DNA from: CAWHBO01 sp963827735
Lineage (GTDB): Bacteria > Patescibacteriota > Patescibacteriia > Patescibacteriales > UBA12075
DNA: 64,000 nucleotides
NCBI GenBank assembly: GCA_963827735.1
Contig: CAWHBO010000003.1
Location: 248,001 to 312,000 of the forward strand
Direction of reading: 5' to 3'
Below, one piece after another: positions 44,304 to 55,800 of the stretch. The position numbers and the translations under genes are program-made. The first letter of the stretch is position 1. Each line of letters starts with the position of its first letter. A model generated the notes under the pieces. That model was not told the DNA's origin, made no database searches, and saw only the letters and a list, made by a program, of their open reading frames with translations.

Positions 44304-45428
44304 TTAAAAAATAAAACCTTCAAGATCGCGAGGCGTCAGTATTTTGTAGTCGATGCCGGCGGTACAGCCTGCTTTTTTTTTCAAATTACCATTAAATTTA
44401 AATTCATATCCTTTCAATTCGCCTCCGGCTTCTTCCAAAAGATCAATTTCAGCGCCGTCGTATGTCCGTAAGAAATAAGCATTGGCGCGTTTTTGTCGAT
44501 TGTTTCGGTATTTTAACCTTTCAATGATCATAAAATTTTCCCACAAAGCGCCGGTATCGGCCCGGCTATCCAACGGATTAAAATTATTGATTACCGCGTT
44601 CCTGATACCTAAATCATAAAAATAAATTTTCCGTAATTTGGAAATTGTTCTTCGCTTATTTGTAGAAAAAGGCTCAAGCCGGAATATGATATAATTTTTT
44701 TCCATCAAATCAATGTATCTTTCCACGGTTTTTTTCTCTATGCCGATGATATTGGATAATTCGTTATATGATGCTTCCGATCCGACCTGCAAAGCCAAGG
44801 CCTTTAATAACGAAAACAAGACAGATGAATTTTTTACCTGCTGAAATTCCATGATATCTTTAAAAAGATTGCTTGAGCATAATTCATCAAGCAAATCTTC
44901 TTTTTCAGCCTGTCCATTTAACGCCACCACGCCGGGATAAGTTCCATATATCAAACGACTAGGTAGCTCTTTATCAAGCGATAATAAATTTCCATCAGGA
45001 TACATTTCCTCCATAGATAAAGCATGCAGTCTGAAAACGAATTTGCGTCCGGTAAGCGGTTCTGAGGTTTTGTCCAAGAGGTTCAGGCTGGATGAGCCGG
45101 TCGCGATTATTTGTATCTTTTTGCCATGGGCATCCACCAATAATTTCAAAGTTTGGCCAATCGTTTCCACTTTTTGCGCTTCATCAATAAAAACAAACTT
45201 GTTTGAGCCGATTATTCCATTCAATTCTTCCAAATTTTTATTATTCAAAGATTCCCGGTCTTTGGGGTTGTCAGCATTAAACCTGATAATACCGTCTTTA
45301 CCTGAATATTCATTCAAAATTTGTTCCGACAAAGTGGTTTTGCCAACTTGTCTGGCGCCGACAATAATAATTGCTTTTCCTTGAAACAATTTATCTGATA
45401 TTAGCTTTTTAATTTTTCTTTGATACAT
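44304..45428 (-). CDS. AAA_14/DUF4143 ATPase
   Basis: This 374-aa protein has Walker A GARQVGKTT (about residues 24-32), Walker B FVFIDEAQ, sensor ATGSSSLNLL, a middle segment with the LHALSMEEM motif, and a C-terminal DUF4143 domain with a nuclease-like end (NAYFLRTYDGAEIDLL, KGYEFKFNGNLKKK). The family is widespread and variable. Its role is not settled; defence or regulatory functions have been suggested. It is preceded by a GGTTCCGG hairpin region and overlaps nothing. Confidence 0.88.
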   Translation of the reverse strand: MYQRKIKKLISDKLFQGKAIIIVGARQVGKTTLSEQILNEYSGKDGIIRFNADNPKDRESLNNKNLEELNGIIGSNKFVFIDEAQKVETIGQTLKLLVDAHGKKIQIIATGSSSLNLLDKTSEPLTGRKFVFRLHALSMEEMYPDGNLLSLDKELPSRLIYGTYPGVVALNGQAEKEDLLDELCSSNLFKDIMEFQQVKNSSVLFSLLKALALQVGSEASYNELSNIIGIEKKTVERYIDLMEKNYIIFRLEPFSTNKRRTISKLRKIYFYDLGIRNAVINNFNPLDSRADTGALWENFMIIERLKYRNNRQKRANAYFLRTYDGAEIDLLEEAGGELKGYEFKFNGNLKKKAGCTAGIDYKILTPRDLEGFIF

Positions 45429-45591
45429 AATTTTGCGTAAAGATTACCTTATAATCCCTATATTACGCCTATTTTTACTATTTGTCAATGATATTTTGCT
45501 ACGTAGTTTCCGCGGCTGTGCCCGGAACCGGAGTTGCGGGCCTTTTTTTATTTGAATAAACTATTTTCGTTATTAAACGATTTGCATTTAT

Positions 45592-45614
45592 GGTTCCGGG
45601 TACAATCCGGAACC
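45592..45614. repeat. GGTTCCGG/CCGGAACC hairpin
   Basis: A perfect 8-bp stem surrounds a 7-nt loop. An imperfect relative (GTTTCCG...CCGGAAC, about 45506-45527) lies 85 bp away. Both sit in the 246-bp gap between the DUF1566 and ATPase genes. The gap also holds CCAAATA-type words (45630-45668). Confidence 0.7.
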
Positions 45615-45674
45615 TGCAGTGGTTATAATATTCCAAATAATTCAAATTACCAAATATCCAAATAATCTATTGCC

Positions 45675-46508
45675 TTAATGACGGACACAACGCGCGTAGC
45701 TGTTATTCGTCTTGGTGGTGCCGTTCGTGTTGCCGTTGGCCAAGTAGACGAACCATGCGAGAGAAGTATTATTGTAGTACTCAGTACTTGACCAAAAGTT
45801 GAGGGCAGGAGCAGGAATATTGTTAGCAGCACCATTAATATAGGCTTGCATAAGTTCTTTTTGAGATGGCAAATACCAATCGGTCTCATCCGTACCGTTG
45901 CCATCGGCGTCCAAGGACAGACTTTCACAAAAATCCACGGCTTGCCCACCCTCAGCGTCCAAACCGTCATCAGCGTCATCAACAACGCCATTTAAGGTAA
46001 AAATATTCGTGCGGGTATCGCAAGTTCCATCTACAGCGGCACTATAACAATCCGACCAAAAAAGCCCGGTGCGCAAATCGCGCTTGACTACAGCCGAGGC
46101 GACAGTGGCCCCCGAAAGCGTGGTATCTGTTGTACTGGCCCATGCTCCTTCTTCTAGGTTTTGATCAACCACGGCGGCATAGGCCAACGCCAGGCTAGCC
46201 GAGGTGGCGACAGCCGAACCTTTCCAGTCGTCCCAAATCTGATTTTTTTGAAGCGAAAAATCTACCAAGGAATCATAAATCTCTGTCAGCGTATACATAG
46301 TGCCGGTGGCGGTCGCCGGCGAGTCTATGCCATAGGCAGTGGGGGTGCAATTGGTGATTTTGCAGTAGATTTCATCCAGAGTCTTCATGGTATCGCCGGG
46401 TGCGGCAGACGGATTGAGGCTGCCGGCATGGGTATAAATAAAAACCGAAAAAATGGTGAGGCTGACGGAGAGAGTGATTAATAGAAAATTTTTGATTGGG
46501 AGTTTCAT
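45675..46508 (-). CDS. DUF1566 (Lcl C-terminal-like) exported protein
   Basis: Translation from ATG 46508 (MKLPIKNFLLITL) gives 277 aa with a clear signal peptide; an upstream Met at 46574 runs into the RAYT remnant and is less likely. After two short EIYCKI/EIYDSL repeats, the C-terminal domain shows TGLFWSDC, DWYLPSQKELMQAY, NFWSSTEYYNN and SYARCVRH, the hallmarks of the Lcl/DUF1566 fold, related to the FGE/C-type-lectin-like fold used for binding. It is probably a surface adhesin. Confidence 0.82.
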   Translation of the reverse strand: MKLPIKNFLLITLSVSLTIFSVFIYTHAGSLNPSAAPGDTMKTLDEIYCKITNCTPTAYGIDSPATATGTMYTLTEIYDSLVDFSLQKNQIWDDWKGSAVATSASLALAYAAVVDQNLEEGAWASTTDTTLSGATVASAVVKRDLRTGLFWSDCYSAAVDGTCDTRTNIFTLNGVVDDADDGLDAEGGQAVDFCESLSLDADGNGTDETDWYLPSQKELMQAYINGAANNIPAPALNFWSSTEYYNNTSLAWFVYLANGNTNGTTKTNNSYARCVRH

Positions 46509-46527
46509 ATAATATTTATTAAAAAAA

Positions 46528-46719
46528 TCAAATAATAAAATCCACATTCGTGGCAACATTTTTTTCATTATCAATAATAATTATTCCATGAATATGATTT
46601 GGCATTATGACATATTCATCCAAAATTATATTTTTAAAATGCTGTGGTATTTCTTGCCAATATTTATCTGCTAATCGCGCTGATTTTATGCGATATTTAT
46701 TTTTGAATAATTCACGCAT
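46528..46719 (-). pseudogene. Decayed RAYT with internal deletion
   Basis: The 63-aa ORF matches the RAYT at 36014-36664 in two blocks: LFKNKYRIKSAR joins directly to LADKYWQEIPQHFKNIILDE and PNHIHGIIIIDN. About 41 residues between the blocks and everything after the HUH motif are missing. It can be read as a deletion relic rather than a working transposase. Confidence 0.82.
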
Positions 46720-46814
46720 CCCCTTACATTATATTATTTTTTATTAAAAAATTTCTATTGATCAATGACAAAAAAAATATCAGTGAAATCAGTGCTTTTC
46801 AACGGTTCAGACAA

Positions 46815-49800
46815 TTATCTCGCACACCTAAACCCAATCGTACTCGTCGCCATCGCCGGCGAATAAGAAGTATCCAAATCATACAAAGCCGAGGCGCCGC
46901 GTACAAAACCGCGGATCAGTTCAGCGTTGTCCCCTGTCTTAACCCGCCCGATGCCGTTGTCCGATGAGTAGTAGTAAGGCGGATTTATGTTAAAGCCTTT
47001 GAAGTCAGAGATCTCAAAATATTCATGCCAATCGTTATCAATCGGTTCAAAAATTCCGGCCTGCGTCACGATCTGATTCGTCCACTCGCCGACGCCGCCG
47101 ACAAGATCATAAATTATATTATCATTAGACAAGACCAAGCCAATAGAAGTGGTGGAAACATACTCGTGATTTGTGCAATTCGTCAACAATTCGTGTTCAT
47201 CCGTGTAAGCGAAAGCCGGTAATTGCAGACCGATGCTAACATCGTCGCAGTCATTTTTGCTAACGCGTATGGCATTTTCCGCAATCGTCAACCATTCATT
47301 TTCTGAAATTAAGTGATAACCATCCCCAATCGCCTGGCAAGTCAAATCCGCTTCACCCTGCGTTACGTTCACCCACGGCATTCGTGATTCGTGCTCATTC
47401 GTCATAAATTCGTGTTCATTCGTTTCAACACAGAAGCCCGGCATCGTCCCATACTTCGCCGAACCTGGTACCCAGACATAACCATCATCACAATACCCCG
47501 CAAACGCTCCCGCCACCACTGTGCCTTCCACGCCCATATCGCCCAGCGTGGAATCAACCGCCGAGTCAAGCGCTTCGCCGCAACCTGCTCCGGAGCAGAC
47601 CATCAAGCGGCCGTCAATCGCCATTTCTCCCACCACTGAAACTTTTCCGTCATCGGCGATGTTAACGATGGATACGCCGCCAGCCCGGAAGTCAGCCACA
47701 TCGCCAGTGCCTTTCTGATTGATGACAAACGCGGTCACGTCGGAGGTGGTGGCTGTTATTATCTCTACCAGTGCTTCCGACTCATAAACCGCCACCGTGG
47801 ATGTTGATTGGCTGTCAACGATTTGCGCTTTTACTTCGCTGTCATTGGTAAACACGATTGACCCGTCGGCCGTTACCGAGAACGCTTCTTGGGAGCTTGA
47901 CCCTGTTGTTTCTTCTGCCAGAGCATGGGCAATGGCGGAAGCAAGATCAAGCTCCTCAAGCGCGCTGATTCTATGATCAATTTCCCCTAAACCAGACAAT
48001 TGTAACTCATAACTCGTAACTCGTAACTCCAAAGCAGCCATGCGGCTGATTAGGTTATCGATGCCAGCAGTTACATTTGCCAGCTCTCCGGTCACGCCGT
48101 TCACCGCCACAGTCAACCTTGAATCAAAAGATGCTATCTGTTCGTTAACGATGGGCTCAACCGAGCTGGCTATATTATAATCATTGATTGCGTTTTGGAG
48201 CATGATCGCCACTTCATCCTCAATCTCCATGGCGGCGATATGTTCGGTAATTTTCTGTTCAACCGATTCCACGGTCAAAGATTTGTTCCTACGGCTGATC
48301 AATACATTTATCATTCCATATTCAACTTCATCGGGTGTTGAAGAGCTAATTTCAGGGAGCGAAGCGACCGAATTTCCTAATTTCTCAAGTGCTACACCCA
48401 CAGTCGGTTCTCCCGCCGCCGCCTTTCTCATATACCCCGGTCTAGATGCCGATGTCAACGAATCCCCTGGTCTGATTTCTCCGTTTTCCGTGGACACCAA
48501 AGCGGGGATCTGCCCGAGCATGGCGATCGCTTTATAATTTATATTATCAACATATTCATCTTTGGCATTGCCGAGAATGGCGGGCTTGGTGGACACGATG
48601 CCCATCACGTTGTCATCGGCGCCGCGCTCACAGCGGTTGACGGTGTTGTTGTTCGCCACGTCCACGCAGACCGCTTCGCCGGATTTGAGATCCGTATCAT
48701 TGGTACGGAAATATTCAGCATAGTCGGCGGCCGGGGTCGTTCCGGTCTGGTCATACGCATAACTGCCGTCGGCGTTGATCCGGAAGGCTGTCCCGGTTTC
48801 ATTTCTGACTGTAAACATCGCCAAGGTGCTGGAAGAGGTGGTAGCGATGCTTAAAGCCGCGTTCGGAGTGGAAGTGCCGATGCCGATGCGGTTGTCTTGC
48901 GTGTTAAAGTAAATCAAATCGTCAATCGTGGTGGTACCGGTGATGATCATTTCGTCATCCACAACCACTTCACCCAAATTGGCCGCGCTCAAAGTCAAAT
49001 TCAAATTCTCCCAACCGGATTCAGTCTTGATATAGCCGGGGCCATTGGAGAATATGATGTTGCCGCTGGAATCATTGGAGAAAATCAAATCATAAGCCAT
49101 GCTCACATCGCCGGCCGCGCCGAAGATGACTGGGTTATTAAAGGTGGTGTTGGCGCCGGTGATGGTGACGACATCAGTGCCGTTGCTGTTCAAATTCAAG
49201 ATTGGTCCGTCGCCGTCCACTCTGACAGACAAACCGGAGGATGAAGCCATTTGGGAAGAGTTGTATATATAGAAAAGATAATCAGTGGATGAAGCGGTCA
49301 CTTCCAGTAAGTGTGTTGGGGCGGTGGTGCCGATGCCAAAATTTCCTCCAGTCAAATAACTGTTACCATCGGTATCAAAAACCACTCTGGTTGAATAGCC
49401 AGAATCAGCCATTTTGAACATCAGACTGCCACCAGTCGGATAATATATACCGCCTAATTCAGTCCCACCTGGGCTGGTTATTTGAATTGGATAAGTATCT
49501 GCGCTTCCAACTCTTACCTCCAAACCATCTGTATATGAATGCAAGCTATTACCTGTTCCAATCCCCACATTCCCCGCTTCATTAATCACAAACAAATTGG
49601 AGCCGGTCGTGGAGGAGGCGACGGTGAAGATATTTGAAAGCGTAGTTGTGCCAATACCGATGCGACCATTTGCGTCAATTCGCATGCGTTCATTATTTAC
49701 ATTTGATCCACCTGTATAAAATCGCATATCACCAGTTGTCGCTTCAGCTAAAAGATCTAGTCCGCTTGAATTAGTATATGCGCCAACTCCTATCCTATCA

Positions 49801-52800
49801 GCAAAATTAGTTTGTGAATATGAGCTTGGGTATGCAGAAAAATATCCATAACTACTGGCTGACTGGGTAACAAACTCTGCGCCTGCTGAAGCATCATTTG
49901 TTTCATTCTTAGATATCACAGTGGCCCAAGCATTTTGATTTTTCTGTACCACTAATAAACCATCAAGATTATCCGTCCCAATCCCCACATTCCCCGCAGA
50001 ATTAATCACAAACAAATTAGAACCAGTCGTGGAAGAAGCAACATTGAATATTCCAGTGGGGGTGGAAGTGCCGATACTGACATTGCCGGTATTAAAATAT
50101 GTATTTGAACCGCTTTGTTGCCACAAATCACTGGTCGCGTCGGCGTTTGCGAAGTACAGGTGGCCGGCGCCGTCGGTTTTCAACACTTGTCCGGCCGAGC
50201 CGTCCGAGCCCGGAAGATACAGATCAAGATTGGCGCCTTGGGTGCTAGAGGCGCGCAGTGAGGTATAGAAAGTTTCTCCGGTGTTGTATAGATTGAGTCC
50301 AGTGCCCAGAGACAAGACGCGCTTGCCGTCCATCCAGTAGGTGGAAGATGAGGTGTAGATATCGGTCGCGTAGAGCGAGCCGTTGACTGTGAAATTATAA
50401 TTCGGTGAAGACGAACCGATGCCTATACGGCCGTTGCTTAAGATGTTCAAAATCGTTGAGGAGCCGATGGTGGATGACGTGCCAATCGCCAGATGGCCTT
50501 CGCTATTGTCCAGCGCCATCCAGAAATCATTCGCGCCATTGCCGTCAATCACAAAGCCGGCGTCTTCAGCCGAGCCGTCGCCGATGGTGAGGAGCGATCC
50601 CGAAAGGCCTGACCCTTCAATCACAAATTGCCCGTCGGACAAGACTTTGAAATCCACAAAGGTATCGGTGTCATAAGCCAGGCGCAGTTGGCCATTGGCA
50701 TCAGAGGACATAACCGTCAGTTTGGCGGCCGCGCTGGAAGTGCCAATCATTAAATTGCCGGTGGAATCCAAAAGCATATTCAAAGTGCCATTGGTATTGA
50801 AGCCGATTTGGTTATTAGTGGAAAAATCTATCAAGGTGTTTCCATCTCTTCCAATCTGTCCGTTCGTACCCAAATAAACCACATCCGGCAGGCTGATGGT
50901 GGGGTCGCCCAGAATACCATCGCCATTTACGACCGTGATTTCGTTAGGTGTGCCGGTCGCTGTTCTTGCGGTATAAGTATTAGCGGCGGTACGCACCATC
51001 AAACCGGTTCCGGAAAATTCATTATCTATAACAAACGAAGTGGTAGCCGTATTAATCCAAGAACCGCCGGAGTATGTGAGAATATCGCCCGGCTGGGCGC
51101 TGGATACATTTACATCGCTCATTGACCCCAGCGATCCCGAAGATCCGGCCGAACCGATGTTCACCCATTCCCCGCTCAGATTCTTGTACTGCATGGTGCC
51201 GGCATTATCACGGAAGCCGTAGCTGGAGGTGCCGGTGGTATAATCAGCGCCAAAATTCATATAACGGTCAGTGCCGGTTAACTTCATATCGCCTGCGACC
51301 GTGAGCATGGATTGCGGTGAAGTGGTGCCGATGCCAATTTCTCCGGTTGGTGTAATAATCATTCTTTGAATATTATTGGTAACTATTTCAAATTCATGAT
51401 CTGATAAAGTTCCGATACCACCTCTATTATATTCGGAATACACTGCCGTGCTTGCTCCTATGGTATTAGTAATAAACAAAGCCAAATCATCATTTTTAGA
51501 AAGTTCAAGTTTCTCTTGCGGATTATCTGTCCCAATCCCCACATTCCCATTCCCCAAAACCGTAAAGACTTCGGCGGAGGTGGAGGCGAAGAGATTCATG
51601 ATGTCGCCGGTGCCGGTTTGGCGGAGGTCAACCAGTGTGCCGGTGGTGGTGGCGATGGCATAGATGGCCGGGTAGCTGACCGGTGAAGTGGTCGCTGTGG
51701 TCCTGATCGCCAATCTTTCGGGTTGGTTGTAGGTGGTATTGGTGCCGAGGTCGTTGATTGATTGGGCGCCGGCGCCGGAATATTGGTTACCTGATAAAGT
51801 GTTGTTGTCTGAACCTGATCGAATATCAATTGCATAACCTGTTCCTGCCGTATCAGTAATTCTGTTGTTAGCTATTACATTATAATCACCTGTATTTAAT
51901 ATTATCCCTGAATCATCTCCTGATCCACCATTATTATTTATAATATTATTGGAAATTGTGTTATATGCCGAACCAGTTGTAATATCAATACCATATGTTC
52001 CGCAATCATCTATTATATTTCCGGTTACGGAATTATTATCTCCCACTAAACCGATACCCCTAAAGTCACTGTTATATATCGTGTTGTTACTAATAGTTAA
52101 ATTATCAGAAATAGTATATATTCCATTGCCATTATTCTTAAAAGTGTTTCCATTTACTACGCTATATTTGTTCCATTGAAGGAATAAACCGTCGTTACCA
52201 TTACTTTCAAAATAGTTATTAATAATCTTATTATAGCCTTCAAAACTTGATCCTTGAGCATCAAATCCAACACCAACGTCTTCAGCATCGTAGATATATA
52301 ATTGGGAAATTTCGGAATAACTGACTCTATCTAAATACACACCACTACACTCCGCCCCCGTATTCCCCGCATCATTGCCATCAATTTTTAAATTAGAGAT
52401 TTTGATATAAGAGTTGCCATTGGTCCAATCAGAGTTGGTGATGACAGAGGTGTTAGTGTTGTCAGCCAATCTCAAAACCGTTGAAGATGCACCCGCGCCT
52501 TCCAACCAGACGAATGACGGGATCGTGACGGTGGCAGTGATAGAGTATGTTCCAGCTGGTAAGAAAACTTTACCGCCGCCTGCGGGCAAGCTGTTGATCG
52601 CCGCTTGGATACCGGTGGAGTTTTGCGGATAAGTCACGCCATCCACGCTGATCACTTTGTTCCAGCTCGCCATCGTGGTCGTGCCGGTGACAGTTAGGGC
52701 ATCATCCACATACACCGCGCCCGTTCCCCTGCCTTCCAAATATAAATTGTTATCCGTGCCGGCATCGCCTGCGGTCAGGTACATGGGGCCGTAACTATTA

Positions 52801-55800
52801 ATATTTGAAGCTGAGGTATTAGATAAATACAAATCCCCGGCAATGTCCACATCGCCGCTTCCGGCAAAAGAATGCGGGACATAAGATGTGATCTGCGTAT
52901 CAGTAATCGTGAAGACATCACCACCAGAGGTCGCGACCCTAAACAAATTGCCCGAACCAAAGACGGTCAATTTGTAGTCCGGTGTCGTGGTACCAATACC
53001 CAGATAACCATTGGCATTCAAAATCATATTGTCCGTACCGTTGGTTCTCCAAGTGATTTGATTGTCAGCGCTAAAGTCAACCAAATTGTCAGCATCTCTT
53101 CCAATTTTTCCAGCCGAGCCTAAGTAAACGACATCTGGAAGACCAATGGTGATATTGTCAGCCACGCCGTCGCCATTGGCCAAGACGATTTCATTGAGAG
53201 TGCCGGTAGCATAGCGCGTGGCATAGGTATTATTCGCAGTGCGGACCATGATACCAAATCCGGAGAAATCATCATCCAAGACAAATTCCGTGGTGGAGGC
53301 ATTGATCCAAGAACCGCTCAGGTATGTCAGGATATCGCCATCCTGCGGACTGGAAACCGACACATCCGATAGCGACCCCAGCGCTCCGCTGGATCCGGCC
53401 GAACCGATGTTCACCCATTCCCCGCTCAAATTCTTAAATTGCATCTGCCCGGCATTATCGCGGAAGCCGTAGCTGGAAGTACCGGTGGTATAGTCTGCGC
53501 CAAAATTCATATAGCGGTCTGTGCCGGTCAGTTTCATATCACCAGCTACGGTCAGCATTGATTGTGGAGAGGTGGTGCCGATGCCGATTTCTCCAGTGCC
53601 AGTAATATATAACCTTGAAGCACCTGCTGTCTGTATGTCCATATATGATTCGTTGGCACCTCTAATAGACGTATTTCCCCAAGACACGCCATTGCCATTG
53701 GTCAAAGTCAAACTTGTAGCACGTAATTCTCCGTTTACATTTAATTTATATACGCCCGGATCACTTTGACCAATCCCCACATTCCCATTTGGAGAAATAT
53801 AAATTGCCGAAGTAGCAGTAAGTGCCGTACCGGTGGCAGAATAATATGGCATCCAGCCGGTATTACCAGTGGCCACCGAACCGGTGGAAGTGGAGAATGT
53901 CGCCCAAGTTCCGGCGGAGTCACGATATTGCAAAACTCCAGCCACATCTCTAAAACCGTAGCCATTGGATGAAGTGGCAGAACCAAAATTCAGATAGCGA
54001 TCCGCGCCCGAAAGTATCATATCGCCGTAAACGTCTAAGCTTGCTAAAGGCGCAGAAGTACCAATCCCAACATCACCAACATCTGATATTCTTATTCTTT
54101 CTATTGCGCCCCCTGCTTCAATACTTAATGCTCTATATGACCGTAAAATGTCAGGATTGCCGGCGATTAATCCAAGATAATCGCCACCAATTCCTGCTAT
54201 AATATTTCCAGTTGCATTTATATTTCCAGCTACATATAAAGGCTCAGTTGGATTATCAATGCCAATTCCCACATATCCATTATTTAATATCGTCAAAACC
54301 GAAGATGAGCCGATAAGAGTGGAAGTGCCGATATGGAAAGCATCGTCGGTATCATCAATCCCCAGCCAGAAACGATTGGCATTGCCATTGAAGACCACGC
54401 CGGAATCGGCGGCGGTGCCATTGCCCAGAGTGATTTGCGAACCGGCCGCGGATGGGTTGTTGATCGTAAAGCGCCCGTCCGAGGCGACGGTCATATTTAC
54501 ATAATTATTTTCATCATAAGCCAAACGGAGTTGAGCGCCGGTCGTGCTCATCACCGTCAATTTCGCTCCCGGAGTGGACGTACCAAGCATCAAATTGCCA
54601 GAAGTATCCAAAAGCATATTCAATGTGCCATTGGTATTAAAACCGATCTGGTTGTCAGTGGAGAAATCAATCAAGTTATCGCCGTCCCGACCGATCTGTC
54701 CACTGGCACCTAAGTAAACCGCGCTTGGCAAGCTAATGGTCGGGTTGCCGGCAATCCCGTCGCCATTCGCCATGGTGATTTGATTGACTGTGCCATTGAT
54801 AGAGCGGGAGACGATGCCGGAGCCGGTACCGGTCAAAATGCCGTACGGTGAGCTGGAGCCGGTCCCGCCGTAAGCGACTTCTAAAATACTACCGGTAGAA
54901 GTGGCGAAGTAACCGGCCAAAGCGTGATTGCCCCAATTGTAAGCCTGATTATAAAAAGTAGAACTGGCCGCGACTGCATTCCAAGCTAAGTAATTGGAAG
55001 CGACCAAATTAGAATTCGTGTTATAGAAAGTGGAAGAGGCCACGACCGCGTTCCAATCTGATACTTGCGTGTTGGTCGGAATAATGAAGCCGGTGGCAGT
55101 AGCGATGGTAATGGTATTGCCTGAGATAGAAGTGGTCAACCCGGAACCGCCGACCAAAGTTAGAATAGCCGTAGAGGTGGCATTCAGTGTCCCGGAATTG
55201 CCATTCAATCTCCAATAAGCATAATTATCAAATCCCAGGGTGGAAGTGGCCATATCGCGCCACGCGCCCGTTGAATACATTAAAATTTCGCCCTCGGCCG
55301 CAGATGTGATAGTCACATCGTTCAGGTCATCCAATCCGGTCGCGCCGGCGCCGATGCCGGACCAAGAGCCATTGGCATTTTTGACTTGAATGGTCCCGCC
55401 CAAATCGCGCAAGCCATAACTGGTTTCACCGGAAGTGGTGCCAAAATTTAGATAGCGATCTGATCCCGATAACATTAAATTGCCGTAAATATCTAATTTG
55501 GAAAGTGGTGAAGTTGTGCCAATGCCGACATTACCATTGGCGTCAATCCGCATCGCTTCATCACCTGAACCCATGGTGGTGGTGGCCAGATTGGACGATG
55601 AAATGCTTAATTGTCCGGCATTATCAACCATAAAGTTGACATAATTATTTGCATCATATCCAAGTCGTAATTGCGCTCCGCTAGAAGATAGTATGGTTAA
55701 GGCATTTGATGGAGTGGTAGTGCCGATGCCGAGATAACCATTGGAGTCCAAAATCATTCTGTCAGTATTATTGGTGCGGAATGTAATCTGGTTGTCCGTA

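Noticed and set aside
46815..47500. A diversity-generating retroelement variable region
   Set aside because: The fold fits, but no reverse transcriptase, accessory gene or template repeat is visible in the window; I list it only as a search hint.
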